Position numbers and translations under genes: made by a program
Shown: piece after piece, positions 32,941 to 41,107 of the stretch
How positions within the stretch are numbered: the first letter of the stretch is position 1
Layout: each line of letters begins with the position of its first letter
DNA from: CAYQQQ01 sp964420125
GTDB taxonomy: Bacteria > Actinomycetota > Acidimicrobiia > Acidimicrobiales > Microtrichaceae
DNA length: 64,000 nt
NCBI GenBank assembly: GCA_964420125.1
Contig: CAYQQQ010000005.1
Span: 124,001-188,000 of the forward strand
Direction of reading: 5' to 3'
Notes under the pieces: model-generated
Database searches by the model: none
The model's input: the letters and a program-made list of their open reading frames with translations, nothing else
What the model was told of the DNA's origin: nothing

Positions 32941-35478
32941 ATGCATCCTGGTGGCATGCCTCGAGGCCGGCTGAGGATCTACCTGGGCACCGCTGCTGGT
33001 GCCGGCGCCACCACGGCCATGCTGCACGAAGGCCAACGACGCGCCGGTCGGGGCGACGACGTGGTCGTCGCCGCCGTCGACGCCCGTCAGCGTCCGGAGC
33101 TGCGCGAGCTTCTGGTGGGCCTCGACGTGCTCGCCGGGGACGGAGCCGAGCTCGACCTGTCGGCACTGCTGCGTCGGCGGCCCGGAGTGGCACTGATCGA
33201 CGAGCCCGCCCGCCTGGTGCGCGACCTCGATCCGACCCGTGGTCCGTGGGCGGCGGTGGATGCTGCCCTCGACGCCGGCATCGACGTGGTGGCCACGGTC
33301 GCGATCGGTCAGCTGGCCTCGGTCCGAGATGTGGTGGCAGCCATCACCGGGGTCGAACCCGTGGGCTCCCTGCCCGACCCGTGGGTGCGCGGAGCCGACG
33401 AGATCGAGCTGGTGGACGTCGCCCCCGAGGAGCTCCGCAGGCGCCTGGTCGACGGAGAGCTCTACGGGCGCAACGCACTCGGTGCACAACAGGCCCGGTC
33501 GCTGCAGCTCGACCAGCTCGCCGCCCAACGGGAGCTGGCACTCCGCTGGATGGCCGACACCGCCGACGCGGCACAGCGCCAGCGGTGGCGCGACCGGGCG
33601 GAGCGGACCGGCTGGGACACCAACGAGCGGGTGATGGTCGCAGTCACCGCGGCTCCCGGGTCCGATGCCGTCATACGTCGCGCCAGCCGGCTGGCGCTGC
33701 GCAGCAACGGCCGGCTCATCGGAGTCCACGTGGTGCCCTCGGGCGACTCCCTCCTCTCCGCCGAGGTGCTGGCGGCGCGACGCCGGCTGGTGGAGGACCT
33801 CGGTGGCCTGTACATCGAAGCTCACGGTGCCGAGGTGGCAGAGACCCTCGTGCGCGTGGCCCGTTCCGAGCGGGCCACGCAGATCGTGCTCGGCGCCACG
33901 CGCCGGAGTCGATGGGCAGGGCTGTTCGGCGGGTCGGTGGTGCAACGGGTGCTGCGGCTCGCGCCGGAGTGCGACGTCCACGTGATCGCCACCGACAGCG
34001 GCATCGAAGAGCTGCAGGGCGTGCTGTCGGTCGGCGCACCCAGCCGGCGGAGCCCCCTGTCGGCTCGCCGAGTGGGGTGGTCGTGGGTGGTGCTGGCAGT
34101 CGGGCTGCTGGTGCTGAACGCGTCGCTGCTGGCGATCGGCGACGCCGTGACCCTTCCCGTGGCCCTGATGGCCAACCTGCTGCTCACCGTCGGGGTGGCC
34201 GCGCTCGGCGGGCTCACGCCGGGAGTGGCCGGAGCGGTCGCCGCCTTCCTGGCGGTCAACTACTACTTCGTGCGGCCCACCCGCACCTTCAAGGTCGCCG
34301 ACACCATGGACATCGTCGCCCTCGTCACCTTCCTGGTGGTGGCCCTCGTGGTGGCCACACTGGTCGATCGAGTCGCCCGACGTACCGCCGAGGTCGACAA
34401 GGCGGTCGCGGCCTCCACCTCGCTCGCTCGCAGCACCGCGGAGCTGCTGGGCGATGCCGACCCGTTGCCCGGCCTGGTGCAGCGGATCCGCGCCACCTTC
34501 GACTTCGAGTCGGTCTCGCTGCTGCGCCGCTCCCCGGAGGGTTGGGTGCTGCAGGCGTCCTCGGGCGATCGGCCTGCCACACGCCCGGGCGGAGGGTGGG
34601 TCCTGCCGCTGTGGGAGGACGGTTCGGCGCTGGTGGTGGCCCGCGGTGGGGAGCCGAGCCAGGCGGACCGCACCGTCCTGCGGGCCTTCACCGACCAGCT
34701 CGCGCTCGCCGTCGGGCGCGTCGAGCTGATGGAACTGGCCGCCCGAGCGGAGGTGCTGGCCGAAGCCGACGCCCTGCGCCAGGGACTGCTGTTGGCCGTG
34801 TCGCACGACCTGCGGACGCCGCTGGCGGGGATCAAGGCGTCGGTGACCAGCCTCCTTGCTGACGACGTGACCTTCGACCGTCAGGACACCGATGCGTTCC
34901 TGCGGGCCATCGACCACGAGGTCGACCGCCTGGACCGGGTGATCGGCAACCTGTTGGACGCGGGCCGCCTCCAGGGCGGCGACCTTCCGGTGAGCCTCCA
35001 GGCATGCGGGTTGGACGAGGTCGTGTGGAGCGCGGTGCAGGGCCTGCACCACTCGAACGACCGGGTGGCGACGACCGTGGACACGCGCCTGCCGGCCGTG
35101 CTCGTCGACGGCCCGCTGCTGGAGCGAGCGGTGGCCAACGTGGTGGCCAACGCAGTGGTCGTGCAACCGGAGGACATCCCCGTCTGGGTGGACGCCGAGC
35201 TGGTGGACGACGTCGTGGTGCTCAGCGTGGTGGATCGCGGACCGGGCATCCCCGTCGCCCAACGCCGACAGGTCTTCGAGCCGTTCCAGCGTCTGGGGGA
35301 TCGCTCCAGCCAGGCCGGCGTGGGGCTGGGGCTGGCCATCGCTCGAGGCTTCACCGACGCCATGGGTGGGGAGCTCGAGCTCGACGACACTCCGGGTGGT
35401 GGTCTCACCGTGCGCTTCCGGCTCCCGGTCGCCGGTGAGGACATCCCCGTCGACCGCCAACCCGCCGGCGAGCGATGA
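32941..35478 (+). CDS. kdpD: KdpD-like sensor histidine kinase
   Basis: An 845-residue sensor with the full KdpD layout: N-terminal KdpD domain (residues 1-200), USP domain (about 225-360), four DUF4118 membrane helices (about 380-480), a GAF-like region, then the kinase core with H-box VSHDLRTPL (His622), N-box region NVVANAVV, and G-boxes DRGPGIP and GVGLGLAIA. In KdpD the N-terminal Walker A reads G-x4-GKT; here the matching loop is GTAAGAGATT, with the Lys replaced by Ala. It should phosphorylate the following KdpE in response to K+ or c-di-AMP. ATG 32941 has GGAGG 10 bases upstream; ATG 32956 is an alternative. Confidence 0.93.
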   Translation: MHPGGMPRGRLRIYLGTAAGAGATTAMLHEGQRRAGRGDDVVVAAVDARQRPELRELLVGLDVLAGDGAELDLSALLRRRPGVALIDEPARLVRDLDPTRGPWAAVDAALDAGIDVVATVAIGQLASVRDVVAAITGVEPVGSLPDPWVRGADEIELVDVAPEELRRRLVDGELYGRNALGAQQARSLQLDQLAAQRELALRWMADTADAAQRQRWRDRAERTGWDTNERVMVAVTAAPGSDAVIRRASRLALRSNGRLIGVHVVPSGDSLLSAEVLAARRRLVEDLGGLYIEAHGAEVAETLVRVARSERATQIVLGATRRSRWAGLFGGSVVQRVLRLAPECDVHVIATDSGIEELQGVLSVGAPSRRSPLSARRVGWSWVVLAVGLLVLNASLLAIGDAVTLPVALMANLLLTVGVAALGGLTPGVAGAVAAFLAVNYYFVRPTRTFKVADTMDIVALVTFLVVALVVATLVDRVARRTAEVDKAVAASTSLARSTAELLGDADPLPGLVQRIRATFDFESVSLLRRSPEGWVLQASSGDRPATRPGGGWVLPLWEDGSALVVARGGEPSQADRTVLRAFTDQLALAVGRVELMELAARAEVLAEADALRQGLLLAVSHDLRTPLAGIKASVTSLLADDVTFDRQDTDAFLRAIDHEVDRLDRVIGNLLDAGRLQGGDLPVSLQACGLDEVVWSAVQGLHHSNDRVATTVDTRLPAVLVDGPLLERAVANVVANAVVVQPEDIPVWVDAELVDDVVVLSVVDRGPGIPVAQRRQVFEPFQRLGDRSSQAGVGLGLAIARGFTDAMGGELELDDTPGGGLTVRFRLPVAGEDIPVDRQPAGER

Positions 35479-36155
35479 CCACGGTCCTCGTCGTCGACGA
35501 CGAGCCGCACATCCGACGGGCCCTGGAGGTGAACCTCCTGAGCCGCGGCTACCTCGTCGTGAGCGCGGAGACGGGTCCCGAAGCCCTCGAGAAGGCGGCC
35601 TCGGCCGTGCCTGATCTCGTGGTGCTCGACCTCGGGCTTCCCGGTCTCGACGGCACGGCGGTCATCCGTGAGCTGCGGACGTGGAGCGACGCCCCGATCG
35701 TCGTGCTGTCGGTGCGTGGCGAGGAGCGTGACAAGGTGGCCGCCCTGGATGCCGGTGCGGACGACTACGTCACCAAGCCATTCGGCGTGGAGGAGCTGTT
35801 GGCACGACTCAGGGCGGCTGAGCGCCGGGCACCCGAGAACCGGGCTGACCCTGTCGTGGACACCCCGGACTTCCGCTTGGACCTCGCCGGGCGGGTGGCC
35901 ACCGTCGGTCCGTCGCACTCGGTGGTCCACCTCACGCCGATCGAGTGGCGCCTGGCGGAGCAGCTGGTGCGGCAGCCCGGCCTCCTCGTCGGGCGCAACG
36001 AGCTGCTGGCCCGCGTGTGGGGACCCGAGTACACCACCGAGACGAACTACCTCCGGGTTCACATGGCCAACCTGCGACGGAAGCTCGAGCCGGAGCCGTC
36101 CCGGCCCCGCTACTTCGTGACCGAGGCAGGGATGGGCTATCGCTTCGAGCCGTGA
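35475..36155 (+). CDS. kdpE: KdpE-like response regulator (OmpR/PhoB type)
   Basis: A 226-residue two-domain regulator. The receiver domain has the acidic pair DDE (residues 8-10), the phospho-acceptor Asp52 in LDLGLPG and Lys in VTKPF. The C-terminal winged helix ends in NYLRVHMANLRRKLE and GMGYRFEP, typical of KdpE. It overlaps kdpD by 4 bp (ATGA), so the pair is co-translated. No kdpFABC is present; the nearest potassium gene is the divergent kimA, a likely target. Confidence 0.95.
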   Translation: MTTVLVVDDEPHIRRALEVNLLSRGYLVVSAETGPEALEKAASAVPDLVVLDLGLPGLDGTAVIRELRTWSDAPIVVLSVRGEERDKVAALDAGADDYVTKPFGVEELLARLRAAERRAPENRADPVVDTPDFRLDLAGRVATVGPSHSVVHLTPIEWRLAEQLVRQPGLLVGRNELLARVWGPEYTTETNYLRVHMANLRRKLEPEPSRPRYFVTEAGMGYRFEP

Positions 36156-36164
36156 GGGTGGGGC

Positions 36165-37886
36165 TTACATCATCTCCGCGAAGCCGACGTGGCCCTCACC
36201 ACGGAGCACGTTCTTGAGGAGCTTGCCCGACGCGTTGCGGGGGAGCTTCTCGGGCCAGCGCTCGACGTAGGTGGGCACCTTGAACTCTGCGAGCACCCCA
36301 CGGACCCACTGGCGCACGTCGTCGTCGCTGAGCTCCGCGCCGGGAGCCAGCTCGACGACGGCCTTCACCTCCTCGCCCAGCTCCGGGTGGGGTACGCCGA
36401 TCACTGCCGCGTCGGCGATGTCGGGATGCTCCACCAGCCGGTTCTCGATCTCCACGCAGTACACGTTCTCGCCGCCGCGGATGAGCATGTCCTTGGCCCG
36501 GTCGGTGATGTAGAGGTAGCCCTCCTCGTCGAGGTGCCCGACGTCGCCGGTGTGGAGCCAGCCGTCGCGGATGGTCTCGGCGGTGGCGTCGGGGTCGTTC
36601 CAGTAGCCGGCCATCACGATCGGTCCCCGGATGAGCACCTCCCCGGTGCTCCCGGGTGGGAGGTGCTCGCCGTGCGGACCGGCGATGGCGAGCTCGACAA
36701 CCGGCATCGGAAGCCCCACCGAGTCGGCCCGGTCCAGCGCCGCCCCGATCGACAGGACGGTGGCAGCGGAGGACGACTCCGTCAGTCCGTAGGCGTTGGA
36801 GGTGGCCTTCACGTTGGGGAAGGTCTCCCGTACCCGACGTTGCAGCTCGTCGGCGGACGGAGAGCCGCCGAAGGCCACCGACACCACGGAGGTGAGGTCG
36901 TGGTCGAACCGGGCGGGGTGCTCGGTGGCCCGCCAGATCATCGTGGGAACCGCGGTCCAGATCTTCACGCCTTCGGCCTCGATCAGGCGGAAGGCCACCT
37001 CGGGGTCGAAGCGCCCCTCGGGGATCACCAGCTTCATGCCTCCCATGAAGCCCACCACCAGGGTGGAGTGGCAGCCCGACACGTGGAACAGCGGCGAGGT
37101 GAGCAGGGACACCGGTTGGCCTCCGGCCACCACGCTGCCGGCGTCCGGGTTGGCGAGGGTGCCGAGCGTGAGGGTGAAGATGGTGTTCTGGAGGTTGGCG
37201 ATCATGTTGGCGTGCGTGCTCACCGCGCCCTTGGGTCGCCCGGTGGTGCCCGAGGTGTAGAAGATCACCGCGGGGTCGTCCTCGGCGATGTCCACGGTGG
37301 GGAATCCCTCCGCCGGCGTCGCCGCCAGCTCGGCGAAGGCGTGCAGTTTAGGCCCGTCGGAGGGTGCTTCGTAGGCGGCCGGGTCGGCGTCGGTCAGGTA
37401 GACGTGCTCGAGTGCATCGAGCCCGGCGAGGTCTTCGGCGAGCCGTTCGAAGCGCTTGGCGTCGGCCACCAGCACCCTCGCGCCGCTGTGCTCCAGGCCG
37501 TAGCGGATCTCGTCGGTGTTCCACCAGCCGTTGAGCCCCACCAGGATCGCCCCCAGGTCGACGGTCGCCCAGAACGTGCTGCACCACTCGGGGCTGTTGG
37601 CGCTCAGCACCGCCACGCGATCGCCCTTGCCCACCCCGACCGCTCCCAGGCCGGCCGACACCGCGTTGGCCTCCACCAGGAACTCCGCGAAGGTCACCCG
37701 GCGGTCGCCGTACACGACGAACTCCTTCTCGCCGTGGGCCGCCCCGAAGATCTCGGCGATGGAGCGGAGGTGGGGGAGCCGGTCCTTGTAGCGCTTCATG
37801 GGTCCGTCGGAGGTGTCGACGGTGACGACCTCGAAGGAGCCCCCGGGGCCTGTCAGCTCGGCGCGCAGCTCGTCGGTGGTCGGCAT
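36165..37886 (-). CDS. Fatty-acyl-CoA synthetase / AMP-dependent ligase
   Basis: A 573-residue class I adenylate-forming enzyme. The P-loop-like motif is YTSGTTGRPKGA near residue 205, followed by YGLTESSSA (A5), GWLHTGDVGHLDEEGYLYITDRAKD (A7/A8 hinge) and the catalytic C-terminal Lys in PRNASGKLLK. It activates a carboxylic acid, probably a fatty acid, to acyl-CoA; chain length is not readable. ATG 37886 is chosen because GAGGACC lies just upstream; the frame stays open to 38006, but that part is not conserved-looking. Confidence 0.92.
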   Translation of the reverse strand: MPTTDELRAELTGPGGSFEVVTVDTSDGPMKRYKDRLPHLRSIAEIFGAAHGEKEFVVYGDRRVTFAEFLVEANAVSAGLGAVGVGKGDRVAVLSANSPEWCSTFWATVDLGAILVGLNGWWNTDEIRYGLEHSGARVLVADAKRFERLAEDLAGLDALEHVYLTDADPAAYEAPSDGPKLHAFAELAATPAEGFPTVDIAEDDPAVIFYTSGTTGRPKGAVSTHANMIANLQNTIFTLTLGTLANPDAGSVVAGGQPVSLLTSPLFHVSGCHSTLVVGFMGGMKLVIPEGRFDPEVAFRLIEAEGVKIWTAVPTMIWRATEHPARFDHDLTSVVSVAFGGSPSADELQRRVRETFPNVKATSNAYGLTESSSAATVLSIGAALDRADSVGLPMPVVELAIAGPHGEHLPPGSTGEVLIRGPIVMAGYWNDPDATAETIRDGWLHTGDVGHLDEEGYLYITDRAKDMLIRGGENVYCVEIENRLVEHPDIADAAVIGVPHPELGEEVKAVVELAPGAELSDDDVRQWVRGVLAEFKVPTYVERWPEKLPRNASGKLLKNVLRGEGHVGFAEMM

Positions 37887-38015
37887 GTGGTCCTCGCAGG
37901 GTGTGGGAGCCGGTGGTGTCACCGGGACGTCGGACAGGGTGCAGCCAGGAAGGCGCATTCTCGCGCCGCGATGAGCTGAGGGGCAGACAGGGACGGGCCT
38001 GGCCATGTAGTGGCC

Positions 38016-38021
38016 TAGCGT
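38016..38021 (+). promoter_or_regulatory. -10 box (TAGCGT) of the 38028 lipoprotein gene
   Basis: TAGCGT, 6 bases, then GTG 38028. Same spacing as the other leaderless promoters here. Confidence 0.55.
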
Positions 38022-38027
38022 GGCCGG

Positions 38028-38636
38028 GTGAGCAACCGACAGGCGACGACCGCGACGTGGTCCACCGCACGGATCATCCTGCTGGTCGGCATCGTGGCGG
38101 CGGGAGCGATCCTCGGCGCGTGCAGCGACGACGAGGAGAGCACCACCACCACGTCAACTGCCCCGAGCACCGTCTCGACCAGCACCACCTCGGTGGTGAC
38201 CTCCACCTCCACGACCGCCACGACCATCCCCGCCACGACCGAGCCCGGAGGTGACGTGCTGGCCGATGGCCAACACGTGGTGTACCTGACCTCCATCGAC
38301 GCCGCAGCCGGCACCGTGACCGTCAACCTGGTGGAGCTCCTGACCGGCCAGGACGCGGTGGATGCCTACCTCGAGGACACCGGCCAACCTCTCGACGGCG
38401 AGCAGTTCTACGTCCGCGACCGCAACGACCTCCAGCGCACCCTGCCCGTCGACGCCCACGCCGGCCCGTACTCCGTCATCGACGCCGAGAGCTGCTGCGA
38501 TCCGATCGAGGTGGGCTTCGACGGCCTGGTCGCGGTGCGAGAGCAGGCGGAGGCCACGGGTGGCATCGACGCTCTCTTCACGGTGACCGTGCAGGGAGGC
38601 GTGGTCACCTCGGCGGTGCAGCTGTACCTCCCTTGA
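38028..38636 (+). CDS. Putative lipoprotein of unknown function
   Basis: A 202-residue protein with a signal peptide and clear lipobox (LVGIVAAGAILGAC), followed by a 45-residue Ser/Thr-rich spacer dominated by Thr, Ser and Val, probably a flexible wall-spanning linker. The C-terminal 130 residues form a compact acidic domain (VVYLTSIDAAAGTVTVNLVELLTGQDAV onwards) with a CC pair near residue 160. I do not recognise a named family. The GTG start follows a TAGCGT box by 6 bases. It is convergent with serC. Confidence 0.82.
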   Translation: MSNRQATTATWSTARIILLVGIVAAGAILGACSDDEESTTTTSTAPSTVSTSTTSVVTSTSTTATTIPATTEPGGDVLADGQHVVYLTSIDAAAGTVTVNLVELLTGQDAVDAYLEDTGQPLDGEQFYVRDRNDLQRTLPVDAHAGPYSVIDAESCCDPIEVGFDGLVAVREQAEATGGIDALFTVTVQGGVVTSAVQLYLP

Positions 38637-38666
38637 GCGCTCGCGAGGCGTCGCCAGGCCGGCTCT

Positions 38667-39791
38667 TCAGAGTCGGGCCAGCACGTGGTCCACGCACTGG
38701 GTGAGCGCCGCGACCTCCGAGGGGTCGATGGCGGGGAACAGCGCCACGCGCAGCTGGTTGCGGCCCAGCTTGCGGTACGGCTCGACGTCGACGATGCCGT
38801 TGCTGCGCAGCACGGCGGCCAGCAACGCCGCGTCGACGGTGTCGTCGAAGTCGATGGTGGCCACGACGTGCGAGCGCTTGGATGGATCGGTGACGAACGG
38901 CGTGGCCACCTCGTGGTGATCGGCCCAGCCGTAGATGCTCTCCGCCGAGTGATCGCAGCGTCCAGCGGCGAACTCCAACCCGCCGTTCTCCAGGACCCAG
39001 CGGATCTGCTCGGCGGCGAGGAACAGGGTGGTCAGCGCCGGCGTGTTGTAGGTCTGGTCCTTGCGGGAGTTGGCCAGGGCGACGGACAGGTCGAAGAAGG
39101 CGGGCACCCAGCGGTCGCCGGCCGCGATGCGCTCGATGCGCTCGACGGCCCTGGGGGAGCAGGCGGCCAGCCACAGACCGCCGTCGCTGGCCAGGCACTT
39201 CTGGGGGGCGAAGTAGTACACGTCGACCTCGGTGGGGTCGAAGCGGAGCCCACCGGCGGCCGAGGTGGCGTCGACCAGCACGAGGGCGTCGGGATCGGCA
39301 CCGGCGGGGCGGTGCAGCTCCATGGCGACTCCGGTGGAGGTCTCGTTGTGGGTGAGGCAGTAGGCGTCGATCCCGTCGCGGGCCACGGGGTCAGGGTGGT
39401 CGCCGGGTTCGCTGCGGATCACCTCGGGCTCCTCCAGATGGGGGGCGGCGGCGGCTGCGGCGGCGAACTTGGAGGAGAACTCGCCGAAGCTGAGGTGCTG
39501 GGACCGGGCGTCGATGAGGGCGAAGGTGGCGATGTCCCAGAAGCAGGTGGTGCCGCCGTTGCCCAGCAGCACCTCGTAGCCGTCGGGGAGGGAGAACAGC
39601 TCGGCGATGCCGTTGCGGATCTCCGACACCTTGAACTGCACCGGCGCCTGCCGGTGGCTCGTGCCCAGGAAGTGACCGGCGGAGCCGCTGAGCATCTCGA
39701 TGGCCTCGGGGCGGATCCGTGACGGCCCGGAGCCGAAGCGGCCGTCGTGGGGGAGGAGGTCGTCGGGGATGGAGATGTCGGGAACGTTCAC
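38667..39791 (-). CDS. serC: Phosphoserine aminotransferase
   Basis: A 374-residue class V PLP aminotransferase of the actinobacterial SerC type. Motifs: FGSGPSRIRPEAI at the start, HFLGTSHRQAPVQ, LGNGGTTCFWDIA, LTHNETSTGV, VDATSAAGGLRFD (PLP Asp) and FAPQKCLASDGG with the PLP Lys. It converts 3-phosphohydroxypyruvate to phosphoserine, the step after SerA, which is encoded about 3.4 kb away. The GTG at 39791 is placed by a GAGAAT -10 box 6 bases upstream; longer in-frame readings to 39914 overlap the divergent aminotransferase gene. Confidence 0.93.
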   Translation of the reverse strand: MNVPDISIPDDLLPHDGRFGSGPSRIRPEAIEMLSGSAGHFLGTSHRQAPVQFKVSEIRNGIAELFSLPDGYEVLLGNGGTTCFWDIATFALIDARSQHLSFGEFSSKFAAAAAAAPHLEEPEVIRSEPGDHPDPVARDGIDAYCLTHNETSTGVAMELHRPAGADPDALVLVDATSAAGGLRFDPTEVDVYYFAPQKCLASDGGLWLAACSPRAVERIERIAAGDRWVPAFFDLSVALANSRKDQTYNTPALTTLFLAAEQIRWVLENGGLEFAAGRCDHSAESIYGWADHHEVATPFVTDPSKRSHVVATIDFDDTVDAALLAAVLRSNGIVDVEPYRKLGRNQLRVALFPAIDPSEVAALTQCVDHVLARL

Positions 39792-39797
39792 CGACCC

Positions 39798-39803
39798 ATT
39801 CTC
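39798..39803 (-). promoter_or_regulatory. -10-like box (GAGAAT) of serC
   Basis: Minus-strand GAGAAT, 6 bases, then GTG 39791. Four of six matches to TATAAT. Confidence 0.45.
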
Positions 39804-39882
39804 GCGGCTGGCGATCCCCGGGGGCGATCCTCTTGGCGCGCACTCGGCGGAATCCGGCGCCGGCGGGTCGCATCCCAACCGG

Positions 39883-39888
39883 TAGCGT
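39883..39888 (+). promoter_or_regulatory. -10 box (TAGCGT) of the aspartate aminotransferase gene
   Basis: TAGCGT, 7 bases, then ATG 39896. Leaderless or nearly so; there is no Shine-Dalgarno sequence in the 7 bases. Confidence 0.5.
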
Positions 39889-39895
39889 TGGGCCC

Positions 39896-41101
39896 ATGAG
39901 CAGCCCCCGAGCACGGATCTCGCAGCGGATCGCGGCCATCACCCCCTCCGCGACGCTCGCGGTCGACGCCAAGGCGAAGGCGCTGAAGGCACAGGGCCGG
40001 CCGGTCATCGGCTTCGGTGCGGGCGAACCGGACTTCGCCACCCCGTCGCACATCGTGGCGGCCGCGGTGGAGGCCTGCGGTGACCCGCGCAACCACAAGT
40101 ACTCCCCGGCGGCGGGGCTTCCCGAGCTGCGTGAGGCCGTCGCCGCCAAGACGCTGCGCGACTCGGGTGTGGCGGTCGATCCGTCGCAGGTGATCATCAC
40201 CAACGGCGGCAAGCAGGCGGTCTTCTCCACCATCCTCACGCTCATCGACGAGGGCGACGAGCTCCTCCTGCCGGCCCCGTACTGGACCACCTACCCGGAG
40301 CCCGTGCGCCTCGCCGGCGGGACGCCGGTGGTGGTGGAGGCCGGCGACGACGCCGGGTTCCGGGTGAGCGTCGAGCAGCTCGAGGCCGCACGCACGCCTC
40401 GGACCAAGGCCCTCATGTTCGTGTCCCCCTCCAACCCGTCCGGCGCGGTCTACCCCAGGGAGGAGATCGAGGCCATCGGCCGGTGGGCGCTCGAGCACGG
40501 GATCTTCGTGATCACCGACGAGATCTACGAGCACCTGGTCTACGGCGACGCGGAGCACCACTCGATCCTTGCGGTGGTGCCGGAGCTGGCCGAGCAGTGC
40601 GTGATCCTCAACGGGGTGGCGAAGACCTACGCCATGACCGGCTGGCGGGTCGGTTGGCTGATCGGGCCGCCCGATGTGGTCGAGGGCGCTGCGGACCTCC
40701 AGAGCCACATGACCTCGAACGTGGCCAACGTGTCCCAGCGCGCTGCGCTGGCGGCTGTCAGCGGTGACCTGAGCGCCGTCGAGGCGATGCGCGAGGTGTT
40801 CGACCGACGCCGTCGCACCATCCACCGCATGCTCGACGAGATCGACGGAGTGCGCTGCATGGAGCCCGAAGGGGCGTTCTACGCCTATCCCAACCTGACC
40901 GGCCTGCTGGACCGCGACCTCGGCGGCCGGTCGGCGGCGACCACGCTCGAGCTGGCCGATCTGATCCTGGAGGAGGTCGACGTCGCCTTCGTGCCCGGCG
41001 AGGCCTTCGGCACGCCGGGCTTCGGTAGGTTCTCCTTCGCCATGGACACCGACGACATGGTCGAGGGCGTGCGCCGGATCCGCGAGCTCGTGGAACGCTG
41101 A
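39896..41101 (+). CDS. Aspartate/prephenate-type class I aminotransferase
   Basis: A 401-residue fold-type I aminotransferase of subgroup I-gamma. Motifs: ITPSATLAVDAKAKAL at the start, GAGEPDFATP, YSPAAGLPELREA, APYWTTYPEP, SPSNPSGAVY, the TDEIYEHLVYG loop, the PLP Lys in NGVAKTYAMTGWRVGW, and the C-terminal Arg in GRFSFA. It most likely transfers the amino group of aspartate or glutamate (AspC-like); some members also use prephenate. Followed by the S9 peptidase after 6 bp, suggesting co-transcription. Confidence 0.93.
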   Translation: MSSPRARISQRIAAITPSATLAVDAKAKALKAQGRPVIGFGAGEPDFATPSHIVAAAVEACGDPRNHKYSPAAGLPELREAVAAKTLRDSGVAVDPSQVIITNGGKQAVFSTILTLIDEGDELLLPAPYWTTYPEPVRLAGGTPVVVEAGDDAGFRVSVEQLEAARTPRTKALMFVSPSNPSGAVYPREEIEAIGRWALEHGIFVITDEIYEHLVYGDAEHHSILAVVPELAEQCVILNGVAKTYAMTGWRVGWLIGPPDVVEGAADLQSHMTSNVANVSQRAALAAVSGDLSAVEAMREVFDRRRRTIHRMLDEIDGVRCMEPEGAFYAYPNLTGLLDRDLGGRSAATTLELADLILEEVDVAFVPGEAFGTPGFGRFSFAMDTDDMVEGVRRIRELVER

Positions 41102-41107
41102 TCGGCG

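Noticed and set aside
32854..35460. Very long minus-strand open frame extending kimA upstream (total about 1530 codons)
   Set aside because: It is antisense to kdpD over its whole extension; the translated extension is His/Gly/Arg-rich with no domain, while kdpD has all its motifs. High GC leaves the opposite frame free of stops.
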